Positions 4,666-8,396 of a DNA stretch of 8,396 nt are shown here, one piece after another (position 1 is the first letter of the stretch; each line of letters opens with the position of its first letter). The translations under genes and the position numbers were made by a program. The DNA is taken from assembly GCA_016295895.1 (NCBI GenBank), contig JAEDKI010000080.1:1-8396 (forward strand), given 5' to 3'. The stretch is from Clostridiaceae bacterium. Lineage in GTDB: Bacteria; Bacillota; Clostridia; Oscillospirales; Acutalibacteraceae. The notes under the pieces are model-generated. The model was not told the origin of the DNA. It did no database searches and worked only from the letters and a program-made list of their open reading frames with translations.

Positions 4666-6201
4666 ATGGGAACTCCCGCTATTGAATTAAGAAATATCAC
4701 CAAGAGCTTCGGATCTGTCGTTGCCAACAAGGATATCAATCTCGTTGTCAACAAGGGCGAGATTCTTTCACTTCTCGGCGAAAACGGAAGCGGCAAAACA
4801 ACATTGATGAATATGATTTCCGGTATCTATTATCCCGATGCCGGCCAGATTTTTATTGATGGAAAAGAAGTTGTTATCAAATCCCCGAGGGATGCTTTTG
4901 AGCACAAAATCGGCATGATTCATCAGCACTTCAAGCTTGTTGATATTTTCAGCGCAACCGAAAATATTGTTCTCGGACTTAAAGAAAAAAAGTTCAATAT
5001 CAAGAATTCGGCTGAGCAGATCAAAAAAATCAGCGAGCAATACGGCTTTGAAATCGACCCGACAAGAAAAATATATGAAATGTCCGTATCCGAAAAGCAG
5101 ACGGTTGAAATTATCAAGGTGCTTTACCGTGGAGCGGATATATTGATTCTGGACGAGCCCACAGCCGTTCTCACTCCGCAGGAAACGGAAAAGCTTTTTA
5201 AAGTTCTGCGCAGAATGCGTGATGACGGCAAGTCAATTATCATCATTACTCATAAGCTCCATGAGGTTCTTGCACTTTCGGATAAAGTTGCGGTTCTCCG
5301 TAAAGGCGAATATATCGGCACGGTCAACACCGCTGAAACAAACGAATCCGAGCTTACCGAAATGATGGTTGGCAAAAAAATCAGCCTGAATATCGACAGA
5401 AGCGACCCTGTCAATCCTCAGGAAAGACTTTCGGTTAAAAATCTTAACTGCACAAATCTTGAAGGAACAAAGGTTCTGAATGATGTTTCATTTACCGCAA
5501 ATTCGGGTGAAATACTCGGCATAGCAGGTATTGCAGGCAGCGGTCAGAAAGAGCTTCTCGAAGCAATAGCAGGCCTGCAGAAGCTTGACAGCGGTGAGAT
5601 TATCTATAATAACCCGAGCACCAATTCAACCGATAATCTGAGAGATAAAACACCGACGCAGATAAGAGAACTCGGTGTCAGGCTTTCATTTGTGCCTGAG
5701 GACAGACTCGGCATGGGTCTTGTCGGCAATATGGATATCGTGGATAACATGATGCTCAGAAGCTACAAGAAAGGTCATTCTTTTTTCCTTGAGAGAAAGA
5801 ATCCGAAATCTCTCGCCGAAAAGGTTATTGAAGAGCTTGAGGTTGCAACGCCCAGCGCTTCAACTCCTGTCCGCAGACTTTCGGGCGGTAACGTTCAGAA
5901 AGTGCTTGTAGGCAGAGAAATATCTGCGGCGCCAACGGTTCTTATGGCTGCATACCCCGTAAGAGGTCTTGACATAAACTCATCTTACCTTATTTATAAT
6001 CTTCTCAACGGTCAAAAAGAAAAGGGAGTTGCCGTCATTTTCGTCGGTGAGGATCTTGACGTATTGATTGAACTGTGCGACAAAATTGTCGTTATGAGCT
6101 CAGGCTCCGTATCGGGCATTGTTGACGCAAGAAAAACGACAAAAGAAGAAATCGGTCTGTTGATGACCAAAAAGGCGGAAGGAGGACGCAATGATGAATA
6201 A
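4666..6201 (+). CDS. ABC importer ATP-binding protein, two nucleotide-binding domains
   Basis: This 511-aa cytoplasmic ATPase powers the importer and carries two ABC domains in one chain, as in NupO (YufO) and RbsA-type proteins. Domain 1 has Walker A GENGSGKTT (38-46), Q-loop Q87, signature MSVSEKQ (139-145), Walker B ILILDEPT (159-166) and switch H196. Domain 2 has a degenerate Walker A GIAGSGQKE (288-296, no lysine at the key place), the insert SFVPEDRLGMGLVG (341-354), signature RLSGGNVQK (404-412) and a degenerate Walker B in which AAYP replaces DEP. Only the composite site formed by domain 1 Walker motifs and the domain 2 signature should hydrolyse ATP, which is usual in this family. 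GGAGGT (4654-4659) lies 6 nt before the ATG. Its end overlaps the next gene by 11 bp. Purine nucleoside specificity comes from context. Confidence 0.94.
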   Translation: MGTPAIELRNITKSFGSVVANKDINLVVNKGEILSLLGENGSGKTTLMNMISGIYYPDAGQIFIDGKEVVIKSPRDAFEHKIGMIHQHFKLVDIFSATENIVLGLKEKKFNIKNSAEQIKKISEQYGFEIDPTRKIYEMSVSEKQTVEIIKVLYRGADILILDEPTAVLTPQETEKLFKVLRRMRDDGKSIIIITHKLHEVLALSDKVAVLRKGEYIGTVNTAETNESELTEMMVGKKISLNIDRSDPVNPQERLSVKNLNCTNLEGTKVLNDVSFTANSGEILGIAGIAGSGQKELLEAIAGLQKLDSGEIIYNNPSTNSTDNLRDKTPTQIRELGVRLSFVPEDRLGMGLVGNMDIVDNMMLRSYKKGHSFFLERKNPKSLAEKVIEELEVATPSASTPVRRLSGGNVQKVLVGREISAAPTVLMAAYPVRGLDINSSYLIYNLLNGQKEKGVAVIFVGEDLDVLIELCDKIVVMSSGSVSGIVDARKTTKEEIGLLMTKKAEGGRNDE

Positions 6202-7306
6202 TTCAAATTCAAAAGTTCGTGAGCCCCTCTTTCACATCGTGAAGCGTTCAAAAGACGCTTTGCCGACATGGAAATCATGGCTTATCCGAGGAATTGCAAT
6301 ATTATTCTCTCTCCTTGTCTGCGCATTGATTATTGTTTTATTGACCGATCAGAATCCTCTTGATGTTTTCGGCGCATTGGTTAAAGGCAGCTTCGGCTCA
6401 AAAAGAAAATTCTGGAATTTGCTTCAGAGCCTTGCAATGTTACTGTGTATTTCTCTTGCGGTAACGCCTGCATTCAAAATGAAATTCTGGAATCTCGGCG
6501 CTGAAGGTCAGGTTCTGATAGGCGCTCTTTGCAGCATGGTGCTGATGTTTGAAGTCGGAGACAGAATTCCGAATTTTCTTCTTATCGCTGCAATGCTTGT
6601 TTCATCGCTCGTCGGCGGTATCGTATGGGGTCTTATTCCTGCGGTATTCAAAGCAAAATGGAACACAAACGAAAGCCTGTTCACTCTGATGATGAACTAC
6701 ATTGCCATTCAGCTTGTTTCGTTTGCAATCATGGTTTGGGTTCCCAGCGGTTCAAGCGTTATGGGTCTTGTTAATTCGTCAACCCGTGCAGGCTGGATTC
6801 CCGAACTGTTCGGTCAGAAATATCTCGTTAATATTCTTATCGTTGCCGTTCTCACGGTTTGTATGTTCATTTATCTCAAATACAGCAAGCACGGCTACGA
6901 AATCAGCGTTGTCGGCGAAAGCGAAAACACGGCAAAATATATCGGCATAAATGTAAAGAAGGTAATCATCCGCACAATGATTCTCTCCGGCGCTCTTTGC
7001 GGCCTTGCGGGTTTTCTTCTTGTTGCCGGCACTAACCACACCCTTTCAAAAGACCTTGCAGGCGGAAACGGCTTCACGGCGATAATGGTTTCATGGCTCG
7101 CAAAATTCAATCCGATAGTAATGGTTGTCACATCGTTCCTGATTGCGTTTCTTCAAAGAGGAGCAGGTGAAATCGCAACCAATTTCAATCTTAACACAAG
7201 CATTGCCGATATCCTTACGGGAATAATAATATTCTTTATCATCGGCAGTGAGTTCTTCCTCAATTATCAGATTAAAACCACAAAGTCAAAAAAGGAGGAT
7301 AAATAA
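6191..7306 (+). CDS. ABC importer permease, first membrane subunit
   Basis: This integral membrane subunit forms half of the transport channel and belongs to the BPD_transp_2 (branched-chain amino acid/ribose type) permease family, corresponding to NupP (YufP). It is 371 aa with about eight or nine hydrophobic segments, the clearest at roughly 31-51, 78-95, 105-122, 128-150, 164-183, 211-229, 262-280, 300-321 and 336-355. The family signature MKFWNLGAEGQVLIGA occupies 97-112, and the cytoplasmic loop GESENTAKYIGINV (242-255), expected to contact the ATPase, is present. The tail is lysine-rich. The ATG overlaps the end of the ATPase gene by 11 bp, and its GGAGG (6181-6185) lies inside that gene, implying translational coupling. 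A second ATG follows immediately at 6194, so the start could shift by one residue. Confidence 0.93.
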   Translation: MMNNSNSKVREPLFHIVKRSKDALPTWKSWLIRGIAILFSLLVCALIIVLLTDQNPLDVFGALVKGSFGSKRKFWNLLQSLAMLLCISLAVTPAFKMKFWNLGAEGQVLIGALCSMVLMFEVGDRIPNFLLIAAMLVSSLVGGIVWGLIPAVFKAKWNTNESLFTLMMNYIAIQLVSFAIMVWVPSGSSVMGLVNSSTRAGWIPELFGQKYLVNILIVAVLTVCMFIYLKYSKHGYEISVVGESENTAKYIGINVKKVIIRTMILSGALCGLAGFLLVAGTNHTLSKDLAGGNGFTAIMVSWLAKFNPIVMVVTSFLIAFLQRGAGEIATNFNLNTSIADILTGIIIFFIIGSEFFLNYQIKTTKSKKEDK

Positions 7307-7308
7307 TA

Positions 7309-8292
7309 ATGATTGCAACAATAGCTTCCTTCATTACGGCTGCGATTATTCAAGGCATCCCCCTTCTTTACGGCTCGGTTGGTGAAATTATCACAGAAAA
7401 ATCAGGCAACCTTAATCTCGGTATTCCGGGAATTATGTATGTAGGCGGAATTTCGGGCATTATCGGCGGTTACATTTATGAGCACAGCGTTGAAACACCC
7501 AACCCGATACTCTGCATTATTATTTCGCTTTGCGCTTCATTGATTGGCTCGGCGCTTATGTCTCTCATTTACGCATTTCTTACACAGACGCTCAAAGCAA
7601 ACCAGAATGTTACCGGTCTTGCGCTGACGACATTCGGCGTTGGAATCGGCAACTTCTTCGGCGGCTCTTTGCTCAAGCTTTTCAATGAAACAGGCTCGAT
7701 TTCACTTCTTGCAACCGGCAGAGCTTATAAAGCGGCTCTCCCCTTTGCATCAAAGCTCGGTCTTTTCGGCGAAACATTTCTCTCGTTCGGTTTTCTTGCA
7801 TATCTTGCAATAATCATCGCAATCATCACATCCTATATTCTTAACAAAACAAGAGTAGGTCTTAACCTCAGAGCTATTGGCGAAAACCCCGCAACGGCAG
7901 ATGCCGCAGGCATAAATGTTACAAGATACAAATATCTTTCAACCGTTATCGGCGGCATGATTGCAGGCCTCGGCGGTCTTTACTTCGTAATGGATTACAC
8001 CGCAGGCGCATGGACAAATAACGGCTTCGGTGACAGAGGCTGGCTTGCGATTGCAATTGTTATATTCGCTCTCTGGAAACCGAAATCGGCAATTTTAAGT
8101 TCATTTATCTTTGGCGGTCTTTACATTATCTGCGTTTATATTCCCGGTCTTTCTTCAAGCGCAAAAGAGCTTATCAAAATGCTTCCTTACCTTGTTACAA
8201 TTCTTGTTCTTATTTTCATCAGCGCAAGAAACAAGAAAGAGCATCAGCCGCCGCAGAGCCTCGGTCTGACCTACTTCAGAGAAGAACGGTAA
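7309..8292 (+). CDS. ABC importer permease, second membrane subunit
   Basis: This is the second channel subunit, also BPD_transp_2 family and the counterpart of NupQ (YufQ). It is expected to pair with the preceding permease. It is 327 aa with about eight hydrophobic segments (roughly 4-26, 38-58, 66-92, 100-124, 157-177, 207-228, 243-275, 287-305). The family words EKSGNLNLGIPGIMYVGG (30-47), GENPATADAAGINV (191-204) and the ending SLGLTYFREER are visible. The GEN..TA...GINV loop is shared with the first permease, showing common descent. Two bases separate it from the preceding stop, and AAGGAGGA (7292-7299) ends about 9 nt before the ATG. It is the last gene of the operon, with a terminator about 32 bp after its stop. 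It appears complete. Confidence 0.93.
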   Translation: MIATIASFITAAIIQGIPLLYGSVGEIITEKSGNLNLGIPGIMYVGGISGIIGGYIYEHSVETPNPILCIIISLCASLIGSALMSLIYAFLTQTLKANQNVTGLALTTFGVGIGNFFGGSLLKLFNETGSISLLATGRAYKAALPFASKLGLFGETFLSFGFLAYLAIIIAIITSYILNKTRVGLNLRAIGENPATADAAGINVTRYKYLSTVIGGMIAGLGGLYFVMDYTAGAWTNNGFGDRGWLAIAIVIFALWKPKSAILSSFIFGGLYIICVYIPGLSSSAKELIKMLPYLVTILVLIFISARNKKEHQPPQSLGLTYFREER

Positions 8293-8324
8293 AGCATACC
8301 ATTGCAAATATCACAATAAAAATC

Positions 8325-8363
8325 AGGCTTGTGTCGGGTTAACCGATACAAGCCTTGCTTTTT
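8325..8363 (+). terminator. Strong intrinsic terminator ending the purine operon
   Basis: AGGCTTGTGTCGG (8325-8337) pairs with CCGATACAAGCCT (8343-8355) over 13 bp with one G-U, around the loop GTTAA, followed closely by a T5 run (8359-8363). On the opposite strand the same stem is followed by GATTTTTA, because AAAAA lies at 8318-8322, so it could also terminate a converging gene beyond the window. The remaining bases, 8364-8396, are AT-rich and show nothing recognisable. Confidence 0.85.
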
Positions 8364-8396
8364 ATATGGTTTAATCATTTCTATTAATCGGGATTT

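Noticed and set aside
1..8396. CRISPR array, phage, transposase, toxin-antitoxin or biosynthetic island
   Set aside because: No regularly spaced direct repeats, integrase or transposase motifs, or unrecognised gene clusters are present. All six real genes fall in well-known families.

Overview
This 8.4 kb window looks like ordinary chromosome from an anaerobic, low-to-mid GC Clostridia bacterium, probably Oscillospirales/Ruminococcaceae-like. The reasons are the two-subunit oxygen-sensitive iron-sulfur serine dehydratase, strong GGAGG-type ribosome binding sites, sigma-A-type promoters, and a lipoprotein-anchored BMP-type ABC importer. The taxonomic placement is inference. I see no mobile elements, CRISPR arrays, tRNAs or rRNAs.

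Layout. Positions 1-135 hold no gene but contain a cluster of short perfect or near-perfect palindromes, two of which end in the same CCCTACGA word, resembling an intergenic palindromic repeat. Positions 136-1703 (minus strand) carry an L-serine dehydratase operon, sdaAB then sdaAA, driven by a perfect-consensus promoter at 1735-1763. Diverging from it, at 1810-2550 on the plus strand, is a two-domain cell-wall amidase (Amidase_3 plus SH3b) that lacks a signal peptide and the usual first zinc-ligand motif. The two divergent promoters touch back to back, and an imperfect 22-bp dyad is centred exactly between their -35 boxes.

From 2627 to 8363 runs one plus-strand purine uptake and salvage unit: xpt (xanthine phosphoribosyltransferase), a BMP/PnrA-like substrate-binding lipoprotein, a double-domain ABC ATPase and two permeases. 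The gene order after xpt matches the nupNOPQ (yufNOPQ) nucleoside importer of Bacillus subtilis and the PnrA systems of spirochaetes. The binding protein captures a purine compound outside the membrane, the permease pair with the ATPase imports it, and Xpt traps the freed base as a nucleotide. A hairpin after the binding-protein gene probably lowers transcription into the ATPase and permease genes. A strong, apparently bidirectional terminator closes the unit.

Regulation. The xpt promoter (TTGATT-17-TATAAT) leaves a leader of only about 37 nt, with no room for a purine riboswitch. Instead a large dyad with arms TTTTAACAAA and TTTGTTAAAA spans the promoter, which suggests a DNA-binding regulator. 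I did not find a clearly new biological system. The most interesting signals are the two promoter-spanning dyads, the amidase's altered metal site, and the hairpins between the binding-protein and ATPase genes.
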